From Chloroflexota bacterium (GTDB lineage: Bacteria; Chloroflexota; Dehalococcoidia; JACPQD01): DNA of 64,000 bases. The stretch is taken from assembly GCA_016190665.1 (NCBI GenBank), contig JACPQD010000104.1, forward strand, positions 124,001-188,000, given 5' to 3'. How positions within the stretch are numbered: position 1 is the first letter of the stretch; each line of letters starts with the position of its first letter. A model generated the notes under the pieces. The model was not told where the DNA came from and did no database searches. It worked only from the letters and a program-made list of their open reading frames with translations. The position numbers and the translations under genes were made by a program. Positions 49,146-58,624 of the stretch are shown here, one piece after another.

Positions 49146-49216
49146 CTGTCAGCTCTTAGCTTTCGGCGGTCAGCTACAATGTGCATAAAGCAACTCACCG
49201 TATCGGACGCGTCCGA
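49146..49216. repeat. GCTGTCAGC-type and TCGGAC palindromic intergenic repeats
   Basis: Directly after SBP13 there is a stretch of CTGTCAGCTCTTAGCTTTCGG and GGTCAGCTA. Then a 14-bp perfect palindrome TCGGACGCGTCCGA lies at 49203-49216 and GTCCGACAGGTCCGAC overlaps it. Similar AGCT/TCAGC-rich stretches occur after SBP14 and after the second hydroxyacid dehydrogenase, and a related TCGGAC hairpin lies upstream of SBP7. Confidence 0.55.
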
Positions 49217-49258
49217 CAGGTCCGACAAGCCTGCCCATCTTGGAGAGGAGATCCCTGG

Positions 49259-50893
49259 ATGACCAATACAATCGCACGCCTGGAAGTCCTGAACCCGGTG
49301 GCCGAGGTGCGGCCCAAGGCAGCGACGCCTGCGCGACGGCTCGATTCGCTCAGCGGCAAGAAGATAGGACTATGGTGGAACACAAAGTCCCACGGAGATA
49401 TAGCCCTGAGCGCCGCCGCCGAGGCGATCGAGCGACGCTTCGAAAACGTGGCGTTTGTCCGCTTCACGCGTCAACTGGACCGTCAGCCAGGACCGTACGA
49501 CCTCGTAAAGAAAAGCGGGTGCGATGCAGTAATTGGCACCACGGGCGACTGAGGAGGCTGTACATCGTGGCTTGCCCACGACTGCGTAGAGTTCGAATTG
49601 ATGGGCATCCCCAGCGTTGGCATCGTGTCCTCCGGATTCACGGCCGTTTGGGAGGCCAGGCATCGTGCCATGGGGATGGATGTACTCCCGAGGGTCCGTG
49701 TGGGTCCGGCGCTAACGGAAATACCCCCGGAGCAAGTGCGCGAGGAGGTCCTGGCCCACGCCGACGACGTGTTCGCGGGACTTACCGAGCAGCCCAGAGT
49801 TCCCACGACGCCCGCGGTAGCTTCAGATCAGTTGCTCAGGTATGAGGGACACGACTTTCTCGATGCGCTGCGAATTCTGAACGGCGACTTCATCCATCGT
49901 GGGTGGGGGGATGGGCTCCCTATTGTGCCGCCGACGCCGGAAGCGGTGGAGGCGATGGTCGCCGGCACGTCGCGCCAACGGGACGAGGTGGTCATCATCA
50001 TGGATCCGGGCCGCGGGATAGCCACTGTAGAAAAGATTGCCATCAACTGTGTGATGGCTGGATGTCGCCCGGAGCACCTGCCTGTGGTGATTGCAGCCAT
50101 AGAGGCGATGTCAGAGCCGCTATTCGGCCTCACTGCGGTTGCCCAATCCACAGGCCCCCAGACGCCCCTCCTGGTCATCAACGGCCCGATCAGGCAGCAG
50201 ATCGGCATCAATTCCGGTATTTGCGCCCTGGGTCCCGGATCGCCCTCGTGGGTAAATACAGTTATAGGCAGGGCGGTCCGTTTGGTGATGATGAATGTGG
50301 GCCATGCCTATCCTGGCGTCATGGATATGGATACCATCGGTTCCCCCAACAAGTACAGCATGTGCGTGGGGGAGAACGAAGAGGCCAATCCCTGGGGCCC
50401 CCTGCACGTCGAACGCGGATTTCGTTCCGATGAAAGCACTGTCACCGTTTTCCCTTGCGGGAGCTGCATCGATGTCCCGGACCTGGTGAGCTGCACGCCC
50501 GAGGCCGTATTGACGACCTTCGCTTACACGGCGAACTCCCCACTCTCGCCCACCTGGTTTTACCTCCAACGAGACACTGCCAAGTTCGAGCATTTGCTGA
50601 TGATTTGTCCCGACCACGCTCGGATTATCGCGGACGCGGGCTGGACCAAGAACGACGTCCGGCGCTTCATGTTCCATAATGCGCGCATCCCGGTGGGCGT
50701 GATTAAGAACCCCACGAGGCCCAGCGCTGTGGCGCCCGGCTGGAAATGGGTCCTCAACCAGCCCGACGATGCGCTGGTCCCGGTAGTGCGGGAGCCCGGA
50801 GACTTTCACATCGTCGTGGTGGGCGCAGCCTCGGGGAAATCGGCCTATGTCTGGGACTGGGCGGCGCCGATCACCAAGCCTATACGCTTCTAG
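49259..50893 (+). CDS. UGSC-type selenoprotein E fused to module B, TGA = Sec
   Basis: Starting at ATG 49259, behind GGAGAGGAG, the frame runs to the TAG at 50893 with one TGA at 49550-49552 (codon 98), giving 544 residues with Sec. Motif: CDAVIGTTGD-U-GGCTSWLAHD, then EFELMGIPS. Module B has WGDGLPIVPPT, NCVMAGCRPEHLP, VINGPIRQQIGINSG and CVGENEEANPWGPLHVERGF, the complete set of blocks. It is close to UGSC-G. The start is supported because the frame also opens earlier (49181) without a ribosome site. Confidence 0.87.
49565..49581 (+). promoter_or_regulatory. SECIS-like hairpin of UGSC-E
   Basis: Six pairs TCGTGG/CCACGA enclose loop CTTGC, beginning 13 nt after the TGA. Confidence 0.65.
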
Positions 50894-51244
50894 ACGGTGT
50901 AACATTGATTAATCCGAGGGTGGAGCGAAGCGTGACCCACCGCCACCCATTGGATCTGGTGGGTGCAGTCCCGATTTTCCCGACGCATCAGGGACTCCCA
51001 GAAAGCCCAAGCATCGGGACTGCACCCACCCTACGGCTGGCTTGAGTGGGAAAACAATCTGCGAGGTGTCGAATGGGATATTCAGGGGTGATACGACCCG
51101 CGGAGATGCGGACTAATATCGGTGAGTCTCCAGTCTCATCAAGTGAGCCACGTGGAAGTCGACGGTGGACAAGTTCACCTTCTTCCGTTGAGGTTTAGCG
51201 TTCGGTGCGCTTTGGGGGGCCCAAAGGTGAAAGGAGGACCTGAA
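50894..51244. repeat. Intergenic region: inverted-repeat element, UGSC relic, duplicated SBP leader
   Basis: This 351-nt gap has three parts. An inverted repeat with perfect 17-nt arms lies at 50958-50974 and 51014-51030, next to GGGTGGAGCGAAGCGTGACCC; a related element is at 6.3-6.4 kb. A UGSC gene relic follows at 51042-51085. Then comes the flank and leader of SBP14, shared with SBP12. Confidence 0.65.
51042..51085 (+). pseudogene. Relic of a UGSC selenoprotein gene
   Basis: This stretch matches 38757-38800 inside UGSC-D at 39 of 44 positions by eye and is readable as LSGKTICEVSNGIF. There is no start, no downstream Sec region and no continuation, so it is a remnant. It abuts the inverted-repeat element. 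Confidence 0.7.
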
Positions 51245-51324
51245 ATGCGGACGACAAAGTGGTTTATCGTGGCGACCTGCTTTACTGTCTTGGGACTCGT
51301 GGTGTCCGCCGTAGCCGGATGCGC
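51188..51324 (+). repeat. Duplicated SBP leader (copy of 42950-43085)
   Basis: Matches the SBP12 leader over ribosome site, start and signal peptide; see the SBP12 copy for the shared motifs. Confidence 0.75.
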
Positions 51325-52990
51325 CCCGACAGCGCAGCCTTCGCCTACCCCAAAGGCCGCGGCGCCACCACCCGCCACAGCCACGACCGCTCCACCATCG
51401 GCGCCGAAACCTGCGGCGCCTGCCGCTCCGACCACTGCTAAACCGGCCGGCCCCACGCCCACAGTGAAGCCAGCGGGGGAACAACCACGCTACGGTGGCA
51501 TCTTGACCATCGGCATTGGCGGGGACCCGGTGAGCCTTGACCTTCATCGGGAGTCGTCAGCCTTTACCTTCGGAATTACGACGGGAGCTTATAATGGCCT
51601 GGTGAAATATGATCCCCAAGCCTGGCCAGAATTCAAGGTGGTCGCTGATCTGGCAGCGAGCTGGAATGTTAGCCCCGATGGTAAGGCCTATACGTTTCCT
51701 CTGGTAAAAGGGGCAAAGTTTCACGACGGTACTCCCGTTACCGCGGAGGACGTGAAATTCTCTCTCGATAGAATCCGCGATCCTGAACTGGGGTTGGTGC
51801 GGAGCCCCAGGCGGCAGTCGCTGGCCAATGTCGCCAATATCGATGCCCCGGATGACTCCACCGTCAAGATCACGGTGAAGAATCCACAGGCCTCCTTCAT
51901 TCCCACGATAGGCGCCTTCTACTTCGCCGTGATGCCGAAGCGCGCAGTTTTGGAAAATAAGGGTGACATGACAAAGACGGTGGTGGGGAGCGGCCCCTTC
52001 AAGTTCAAGAGCTATGCGAGCGGAGTCAGCTGGGAACTGGAGAGGAATCCCAACTATTTCGTGTCGGGCCGACCCTATCTGGACGGAGTCAAGGGGTACA
52101 TCATCAAGGATTCGTTCACCAGGTTTGCCGCCCTCAGGACCAGGAGCACCCTCTTTTGGGCGCCAAATCCTTACATGACGGTCTCTCAGGTGAAGGTCAT
52201 CGAAGAGACACTATCGGACAAGATAACCGTAAAGTGGGGATTCATGCCTGCCTGGTATGGCGCCATCTTCAATACGAGTAGACCTCCCTGGAGCGATGTC
52301 CGGCTGCGCCGGGCGGTGAGCATGGCCTTCGACCGCAAGAAAATGCTGGCGATGGGGCTGGAGGGAGGAGGCGTAGTGGGTATGGCTGCCCAGGCGCCAG
52401 GCGAATGGGCGCTTCCTGAAGACGAGATGATGAAGGCGCCCGGCTATGCGAGGCCGGACCTCGAAGGCGCCAAGAAACTGCTGGCGGAGGCGGGGTTCCC
52501 TAGCGGGTTCAGAGCTGAGGCCCTGGTCAGGGCAGTTTCCATGCAGCAGGCTCTAGCCCTGGTTCTCCGGGAGGCTGTCGCTGCCATCGGCATCGCTGTC
52601 GACCTGAACCAGGCTGAGATCGCGGTCTACGAGGACCAGCAGTACAGGAAAGCCTTTTCTATGATTGCAGGCTCGTCTGGGTCTGGGGGCACTGATCCGG
52701 ACATCATCCTGGGCGACTACTACGTGGCTGATTCCCCCAGGAATTGGACCGGATACAGCAATCCCTATTTCGACGAGCTGTACGCAAAGCAGTCTCGAAC
52801 CCTCGACACGGGGGAACGCCGTAAGATCGTGTGGGAGATGCAGAGAATCCTGCTCAAAGACGTTCCCATTGCCATAGCTTACTGGGCTAACGTGCCTTAT
52901 GCCTGGTGGAAAGAAGTCAGGGGCTATACTCCGCCATCAATAGGCCACTACTTCGCCTACACCTACCAGGAAGTATGGCTTGCCAGGTAA
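51245..52990 (+). CDS. Family-5 solute-binding lipoprotein, SBP14
   Basis: The 581-residue product has lipobox SAVAGC (Cys26), a linker with repeated PAAP/TAKPAG to about residue 85, then EQPRYGGILTIGI. It ends EVWLAR. Its leader is shared with SBP12 and its mature part belongs to the SBP11-13 group. ATG 51245 is chosen for the AAAGGAGG 7 nt upstream; the frame is open from 51122 across the intergenic repeat. Confidence 0.92.
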   Translation: MRTTKWFIVATCFTVLGLVVSAVAGCAPTAQPSPTPKAAAPPPATATTAPPSAPKPAAPAAPTTAKPAGPTPTVKPAGEQPRYGGILTIGIGGDPVSLDLHRESSAFTFGITTGAYNGLVKYDPQAWPEFKVVADLAASWNVSPDGKAYTFPLVKGAKFHDGTPVTAEDVKFSLDRIRDPELGLVRSPRRQSLANVANIDAPDDSTVKITVKNPQASFIPTIGAFYFAVMPKRAVLENKGDMTKTVVGSGPFKFKSYASGVSWELERNPNYFVSGRPYLDGVKGYIIKDSFTRFAALRTRSTLFWAPNPYMTVSQVKVIEETLSDKITVKWGFMPAWYGAIFNTSRPPWSDVRLRRAVSMAFDRKKMLAMGLEGGGVVGMAAQAPGEWALPEDEMMKAPGYARPDLEGAKKLLAEAGFPSGFRAEALVRAVSMQQALALVLREAVAAIGIAVDLNQAEIAVYEDQQYRKAFSMIAGSSGSGGTDPDIILGDYYVADSPRNWTGYSNPYFDELYAKQSRTLDTGERRKIVWEMQRILLKDVPIAIAYWANVPYAWWKEVRGYTPPSIGHYFAYTYQEVWLAR

Positions 52991-52996
52991 GCGGCG

Positions 52997-53062
52997 AAGC
53001 TGTCAGCCGTCAGCGATCAGCTATCAGTATGCTGAAGGCTGAAAGCTGATTGCTGAAAGCTA
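52997..53062. repeat. TCAGC-rich intergenic repeat
   Basis: The stretch after SBP14 is built of GCTGTCAGCCGTCAGC, ATCAGCTATCAG and GCTGAAGGCTGAAAGCTGAT units and can fold into several stems. Related stretches are at 49146 and 58625. It is a dispersed repeat; I see no gene in it. Confidence 0.6.
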
Positions 53063-53144
53063 AGATCGTGCGCGTCTTGCGCGCAACTTTATTCCTGGCG
53101 GACTAAGGTTTCGGCTTTGCCGAGTCAGGGAGTCGGTGAAAAAC

Positions 53145-54215
53145 ATGGAAAAGGTCAATGTGTTAGTCGTTTGCAAGTCCTTCATGCACGAAGGCTTTTT
53201 GAAAGACATCGAAGCGGTGGACCCGCGCATCGTAGTCAAGGATGCCACTGGCCTCTTTGCCCAGGAGCTACGCCAGGACGGCATGCCAGATCCGTCTCTT
53301 GAGGACGAGGCGCAAAGGGACTTGGCGCGTGGCCTGGACCCTGGGACGGGGGGACAAAGCCTGGATTCCCTGCTCGAGGAAGCTGAGGTTATCTTCGCCA
53401 CGTTTAAGTATCCTAAGAATCTGTTGTCACGAGCGCCGCGGCTGAAGTGGTGTCAATTTCAGGGCAGCGGCATAGACAAGTATGTCAACACTGAGATCAT
53501 GGATGGCCGCATTAGAGTGACCAACAGCCGAGAAGCCAGTGGCATCCCTATAGGCGAACACGTCATAGGCCTCGTCTTCGCGCTGGCGAGGAACATCCAG
53601 GGACTGCACCTTCTTCAGATGGGAAGGCATTGGGGGCCTCCCTTGCTTGCCGTTGAGCTTAACGGTAAGACGCTGGGTATTTTGGGGATGGGGGCTATCG
53701 GCACCCAGGCGGCAAGGATTGCCAGGGGCATCGGCATGAGAGTCATTGGCACCAGGCGTTCGGCCACAGAGCGAGAGCATGACGTAGGCTACTTTGATGA
53801 AGTCTACCCCTGCCATGCTCTCATCGAAATGCTTGCGGCGTGCGACTTTGTGGCCCTGACACTGCCGCTAACGGCCGAAACCCGGAAGCTCATCGGCGAA
53901 AAGGAACTGCGGGCGATGAAACCTTCCGCCTTCATTATCAACACCTCCAGGGGAGCCATCATCGATGAGCCTGTGTTGATTCGCGCACTGAAGGAGGGCT
54001 GGATTGCCGGCGCGGGGCTGGATGTAACCGAACAGGAGCCGTTGCCTCCGGAGAGCGACCTCTGGGGCATGCCGAACGTGGTCCTCAGCCCCCATCAGGC
54101 TGCCCACACTGACCGGAGAAGCTATCACATATCAAGGCTCTTTTGCGAAAACCTGAAGCGCTACATCTCCGGGGAGCCTCTCGTCAACGTGGTGACCCGG
54201 GAAAGGGGCTACTGA
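53145..54215 (+). CDS. D-isomer-specific 2-hydroxyacid dehydrogenase, copy 1
   Basis: The 356-residue protein is a 2-hydroxyacid dehydrogenase, interconverting a 2-keto acid and the D-2-hydroxy acid. The cofactor fold contains LGILGMGAIGTQAARIA, followed by TRRSA at the end of the second strand, where Arg residues suggest NADP(H) rather than NAD. Catalytic residues in the usual order: Arg in NTSRGAI, Glu in EQEPLP and His in LSPHQAA. The N-terminus MEKVNVLVVCKSFMHEG aligns with the copy at 57.5 kb. A GTG at 53136 is an alternative start nearer the AGGGAG site. It opens a group with a zinc-type dehydrogenase, a small protein and UGSC-F. Confidence 0.9.
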   Translation: MEKVNVLVVCKSFMHEGFLKDIEAVDPRIVVKDATGLFAQELRQDGMPDPSLEDEAQRDLARGLDPGTGGQSLDSLLEEAEVIFATFKYPKNLLSRAPRLKWCQFQGSGIDKYVNTEIMDGRIRVTNSREASGIPIGEHVIGLVFALARNIQGLHLLQMGRHWGPPLLAVELNGKTLGILGMGAIGTQAARIARGIGMRVIGTRRSATEREHDVGYFDEVYPCHALIEMLAACDFVALTLPLTAETRKLIGEKELRAMKPSAFIINTSRGAIIDEPVLIRALKEGWIAGAGLDVTEQEPLPPESDLWGMPNVVLSPHQAAHTDRRSYHISRLFCENLKRYISGEPLVNVVTRERGY

Positions 54216-54249
54216 TTTTCGGCCAGCAGAATCGTCGGAGGAGCAAGAG

Positions 54250-55335
54250 ATGAAAGCGTGGAGACTCAATGCCCGCAGGGAATTCCGGCTGGAGGACGTT
54301 CCGCTACCGGAGATCAAGCCCGGGTGGGCACTGGTAAAGGTAAGGGTTGTGCAGGTTGCCGTCGTCGACCGAGGGCTTGTAGAGGGGATGCCCCACCCTC
54401 ATCAGGCTCGCATAACCAGGATGCTGTCGGAGGGGAATCCGGTGACACCGGGTCACGAGTACTGCGGCGAAGTGGTTCAAATTGGCCCGGGTGTAACCAC
54501 TCTGAAATTGGGGGACCGCGTGAGCTCCACGGGGGGACACATGCATTGCGGAACGTGTAGCATGTGCCGGTCCGGAAGGCAGTCTCTATGTCTGTCTCCC
54601 ATCAGCATGGGTGTTGAGATTCCCGGCGCCTTCGCCGAATACATGTCCGTACCGGAATGGGGGCTGGTGAAGATACCGGATGGGCCCACGGATAATGAGG
54701 TGGCTGCTTTTCAACCCCTGGGCATTTGTGTGGGCAATGTGAGAGGCGCCGGCATCCGGATGGGCGACACCGTGGTGGTAATGGGTCAGGGCGCTATGGG
54801 TCTGGGATGCCTGCAGGTTGCTAAGGTGGCCGGCGCTGGCCAGCTCATAGGAGTGGATGTTCGCACCGAGGCCCTGGACCTGTCCCGGGATTTCGGGGCC
54901 AATGCGGTCGTAAACAGTAGTGAGGCAGACCCCGTGAAAGAGGTCAGGAAACTCACCGTAGACGTCGGCCCTGATGTGGTCATAGAGGCGGCGGGCGGCA
55001 GGGTGGAGGACGGCCTGGCCGGTTTGCGGACTCTTCAGCAGGCGATACAAATGGTCCGGACGGGAGGTAAGATTATTCAAATCGCCAACCTTGAAGGTCT
55101 TCTGGAACTGGACCCTGTTCTGATGCGCAGCAAGAACATAAGCTTAGTTTTCCCGAGCGGCGGCGGCGCCGAAGCTCTAAGATATGCCGCTTTCCTGGTG
55201 GCGACCAAGCGAGTCAAGGTGGAACCCCAGATTTCCCATGTCATGCATGGTCTGGAGAAGGTCCCCGAAGCCATGGAAATCACGGCTAACAAGGTGAAGT
55301 ACCGGGCGACTAACCCCGTGCAGATCGTAGTCTAG
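54250..55335 (+). CDS. Zinc-type medium-chain dehydrogenase/reductase
   Basis: The 361-residue protein belongs to the MDR (alcohol/sorbitol dehydrogenase) superfamily. The structural zinc site is complete: Cys100, 103, 106 and 114 in CGTCSMCRSGRQSLC. TPGHEY supplies His69-Glu70. The first catalytic zinc ligand, normally Cys in a GICGTD-like motif, appears replaced by Val39 (QVAVVDRG), so catalytic zinc binding is doubtful. The cofactor motif is VVMGQGAMGLGCLQVA, followed by VDVRTEA. Substrate unknown, but position between two 2-hydroxyacid dehydrogenases suggests hydroxyacid or alcohol oxidation. AGGAGCAAGAG precedes the ATG, 34 nt after the previous stop. Confidence 0.88.
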   Translation: MKAWRLNARREFRLEDVPLPEIKPGWALVKVRVVQVAVVDRGLVEGMPHPHQARITRMLSEGNPVTPGHEYCGEVVQIGPGVTTLKLGDRVSSTGGHMHCGTCSMCRSGRQSLCLSPISMGVEIPGAFAEYMSVPEWGLVKIPDGPTDNEVAAFQPLGICVGNVRGAGIRMGDTVVVMGQGAMGLGCLQVAKVAGAGQLIGVDVRTEALDLSRDFGANAVVNSSEADPVKEVRKLTVDVGPDVVIEAAGGRVEDGLAGLRTLQQAIQMVRTGGKIIQIANLEGLLELDPVLMRSKNISLVFPSGGGAEALRYAAFLVATKRVKVEPQISHVMHGLEKVPEAMEITANKVKYRATNPVQIVV

Positions 55336-55373
55336 CAGGCACCTAGGAAACTTGAAAGGAGAAAGGTAGTCCA

Positions 55374-55772
55374 ATGGAGAAGTGGATCTGGTTGGTGGAG
55401 CAGGAGTCTTCGGACCCGTCGCAGGACGCGGAGATTCGCAAGTGGCTTGAGACGGTTCATGTTCCCGGCATGCTGGATGTCCCGGAAATAAAGCGCGCCA
55501 CCCTGTACACAAACGTGGGGCCAGAACTGGACGCGCTCAATGTGGTCCGGCATTCGCAAGGTGGGCTGGAGAAGAATCCTCCAGACAGCGGGTGGTCCAA
55601 GGGCCAGGCGAGATATGTCGCGGTCTATGATATCGAGACTGACGACATCAAGAAGACTTGGATTGGAATACGGCAATGGATCGCGGAGCAGCACCGCAAG
55701 AATCCGGGCTTCCGGCATCCGCTGCTGAGGGTGGTGCGCCGCTCCGTGTGGCAGTTGACGAGCCCTAAGTAA
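55374..55772 (+). CDS. Small dimeric alpha/beta-barrel-like protein (EthD-like)
   Basis: The 132-residue protein reads EIRKWLETVHVPGMLDVP followed by KRATLYTNVG, the pattern of ferredoxin-like dimeric barrels such as EthD proteins, where a W/Y-x-x-x-H-x-P motif is common. A second half has ARYVAVYDIETDD and an R/K-rich C-terminus. No catalytic residues can be named. It follows the dehydrogenase gene by 38 nt, with GAAAGGAG upstream of the ATG, and probably belongs to the same unit. Function unknown; EthD-like is only a fold guess. Confidence 0.65.
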   Translation: MEKWIWLVEQESSDPSQDAEIRKWLETVHVPGMLDVPEIKRATLYTNVGPELDALNVVRHSQGGLEKNPPDSGWSKGQARYVAVYDIETDDIKKTWIGIRQWIAEQHRKNPGFRHPLLRVVRRSVWQLTSPK

Positions 55773-55839
55773 AGAGCGCCGCCCAGCGGCCAGTAACCTT
55801 TTCTATATATCCTGCGATGTTCATCTAGGAGTCGGACAA

Positions 55840-57546
55840 ATGGTGTACAACGTATTGAGCCCTGTTGGCGAACCGACCGTGAAGGTCGTCGGCGGTGCCC
55901 CTCGCCTGGAAAACCTGAATGGAAAGACGATCTGCGAAGTGTGGAATGGGGGATTCAGGGGGCAGGTGGCGTTTCCCGTTATCCGGGAGCTACTGCAGAG
56001 GCGGTACCGAGACGTAAGCATAGTCCCTTACACGGAGTTCCCCATTCAGGATGTCATAGGCAGCACGGAACGGCTCCAGGAGCTTGTGGAGATAGTGGTT
56101 CGCCTGGCAAAGGAAAAGGGCTGCGACGCCATGATAACTGCTATGGGCTTCTGAGGCACTTGCACGCCCGCGTGTACGCGGCCGGCTGTCGCAGCCGCCA
56201 AAGCTGGCATCCCAGCGGTGGTTATCACGGGTCCGACCTTCGTGCGGCTTGCTTCCCTGGTGGCCACCTGGGCTGGAGCGCCTGGGCTGGGCGTCGCCGA
56301 ATACCCTGGCGCGGTCCAGCTTCACACAGATGCACAGATACGAGCGAATGTGGAGAAGCTGGTCTTTGACCGTATCGTGGAAGGGCTGACCAAACCGGTA
56401 GACGCGGCGGGTGCGGCGAGCGGCCCCAGAAAGCCCGGCGAGGTCGTCTTCAGCGGGACCCTCGATGAGGTGAGCAAGTTCTTCTCCGAGAGGGGATGGA
56501 CGGATGGCCTCGCCATAAACCCTCCCACTGTGGAGAAGGTCGAGGAGTTTCTTAAGTACACCGACCGCTCCCCAGATGAAACAATCGCCGTACTGCCCCA
56601 GGCCAACCTGGCAGCTACCCCACGGAACATCGCGGCCAACGCAGCGATGGCTGGATGCCGCCCGGAGTTCATGCCGCTTCTGATTGCGGCCGTGGAAGCC
56701 ATCGGAGATCCGGACTTCCAGCTGGTGAGCATCGGCAGTACGGGCTGCAAGACGCCCTGGTTACTCGTAAATGGGCCGATTGTGAAACAGTTGGGCATCG
56801 AATTCGGCGTGGGGGCTCGTTCTCGCGGGCCCAACCCTGCCCTGGGCCGCGCCTTCGGCCTGATCATCAACAACATAGCCGGTTTCAAGCCTGGAGAGAC
56901 GTGGATGGGGACCTGGGGCTACTACTTACCCTTCGTTCTTGCCGAGGATGAAGATGGCTGCGCCGAGGTCGGGTGGCAGCCCTACCACGTTGCGCACGGT
57001 TTCAACAGCGACACCAGTACCGTGACCGCGAGGACTACCGTGTATTGGGGTGGCCAGGGCTGTCCCAAGACGCCTGCTGCCCCCTCGGCGGAGTCGATCC
57101 TCAAGGTGGCCTGCAAACACCAGGAGAGAAACACCACCACGGAGTATTCTTTGCGCTTCGGGCAGCGTAACATGGTTGCCATGCTCATGACGCGCCCTAC
57201 CGCCAAGGTACTGGCCGATGCCGGCTACTCGAAACGGGACGTGGCGAAGTACATCTGGGAGAATACGCGGGTCACCGTGGGCCATGAGAACGATCTGCTG
57301 CAAGCCTTCAGCGGTGTTGGCCTTACGGTGCACGAGCTAGTTGAATTGGGAAGATTGCCGGAGTCTTTCGATCTCGGCCCGGAGGCAACCGTTCCCATAT
57401 TCGCCGACGCCGACCTGATCGACGTCGTCATGTGTGGGGACGTGTACAGAGACAAGTTGATGAGCCTCTGGTGCAACTACAACCGGCCAGTCAGCAGGGA
57501 GATAAAGCTGCCGCCGAACTGGGACAAGCTGTTGGCTCAGAGGTAG
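55840..57546 (+). CDS. UGSC selenoprotein F fused to module B, TGA = Sec
   Basis: The frame from ATG 55840 to the TAG at 57546 has one TGA at 56152-56154 (codon 105), giving 568 residues with Sec. Motif: CDAMITAMGF-U-GTCTPACTRPAV. It is close to UGSC-D throughout, including LNGKTICEVWNGGFRG at the N-terminus and WMGTWGYYLPFVLAEDED in module B. The module B Cys lies in NAAMAGCRPEFMP. AGGAGTCGGAC lies upstream of the start. The second hydroxyacid dehydrogenase starts 5 nt after its stop, so they must be co-transcribed. Confidence 0.88.
56168..56181 (+). promoter_or_regulatory. SECIS-like hairpin of UGSC-F
   Basis: The stem is CCGCG/CGCGG with loop TGTA, beginning 14 nt after the TGA. Confidence 0.6.
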
Positions 57547-57551
57547 AAGCG

Positions 57552-58619
57552 ATGGTCAACGTGCTGGTGGCATCTAAATCGCACACCTACGCGGGCATCC
57601 TGAAGGACCTCGAAGCGGTGGACCCTCGGGTTATCGTCAGGGATGGTACTGGCCTTTTCGTCGAAGAGCTGCGCCAGGCCGGCATATCAGACCGTGCGGT
57701 AGCCCTTTTTGAGGCCACGCTACGCAGGGATGCGGCCCTCGGCATCGACCCCGGCACGGAGGGGCGCTGCCTGGACTCGCTGCTGGAAGAAGCCGAGGTT
57801 ATCTACGCCACGCTCAGATATCCTGAGAACCTGATGTCGCGCGCGCCGCGACTCAGATGGCTTCACATCGGTGGCGCCGGGGTCGAATTCGTGGAGCCGG
57901 AGGTATTGGACAGCGGCATCATGGTGACCAACAGCAAAGGGGCGCTGGCCATACCCATCGCCGAACATGTCATGGCCTTCATCTTCACCCTGGCTAAGGA
58001 CATAACGCGGCTTTGTCAAGCCAGGCTGGAGAGATGTTGGGAGCGGTTCGAGACGGTTGAGCTTACCGGCAGGACGCTGGGGATTGTGGGCATGGGGGCC
58101 ATCGGGAGCCATCTGGCCAGGATGGCGAAAGGCGTAGGCATGAAGGTGATTGCCGCGAGGCGCTCCGCCAATCGGCGAGAGCGGGGTGTCGGTCCTGTGG
58201 ACGAAGTCTATCCGAGAGGCGCGCTCCATGACATGCTGGCAGAGAGCGATTTCGTGACGCTGGCTTTGCCGCTGACAGGGGAGACCCAAAACCTCATTAG
58301 TGAACCGGAGCTGAGGGCAATGAAACCTACCGCCTGCATCATCAACGTCTCCAGGGGGCCCATTATCAACGAGTCGGCGCTGATTCGGGCCCTTAAGGAG
58401 GGGCAGATCGCGGGAGCGGGCCTCGATGTGTTCGACAAGGAGCCGTTGCCAACGGATGACGAGCTCTGGGAGCTACCGAACGTGGTCCTGAGCCCCCATA
58501 TGGCCGGCTCCACCGAGCGGAGAGACTATCACGTATCGGAGCTCTTCTGCGATAACCTGAGGCGTTATGTGGCCGGGCGGCCACTCATCAACGTTGTGAC
58601 CAGGGATAGGGGCTACTAG
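57552..58619 (+). CDS. D-isomer-specific 2-hydroxyacid dehydrogenase, copy 2
   Basis: The 355-residue protein is a paralogue of the one at 53.1 kb, starting MVNVLVASKSHTYAGIL. It has LGIVGMGAIGSHLARMA with the following AARRSA (again NADP-type basic residues), Arg in NVSRGPI, Glu in KEPLP and His in LSPHMAG. Its ATG lies 5 nt after the UGSC-F stop, with a weak ribosome site, suggesting translational coupling between a Sec protein and this dehydrogenase. The two copies may differ in side-chain specificity. TCAGC-rich repeats follow it. Confidence 0.9.
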   Translation: MVNVLVASKSHTYAGILKDLEAVDPRVIVRDGTGLFVEELRQAGISDRAVALFEATLRRDAALGIDPGTEGRCLDSLLEEAEVIYATLRYPENLMSRAPRLRWLHIGGAGVEFVEPEVLDSGIMVTNSKGALAIPIAEHVMAFIFTLAKDITRLCQARLERCWERFETVELTGRTLGIVGMGAIGSHLARMAKGVGMKVIAARRSANRRERGVGPVDEVYPRGALHDMLAESDFVTLALPLTGETQNLISEPELRAMKPTACIINVSRGPIINESALIRALKEGQIAGAGLDVFDKEPLPTDDELWELPNVVLSPHMAGSTERRDYHVSELFCDNLRRYVAGRPLINVVTRDRGY

Positions 58620-58624
58620 AAAGA

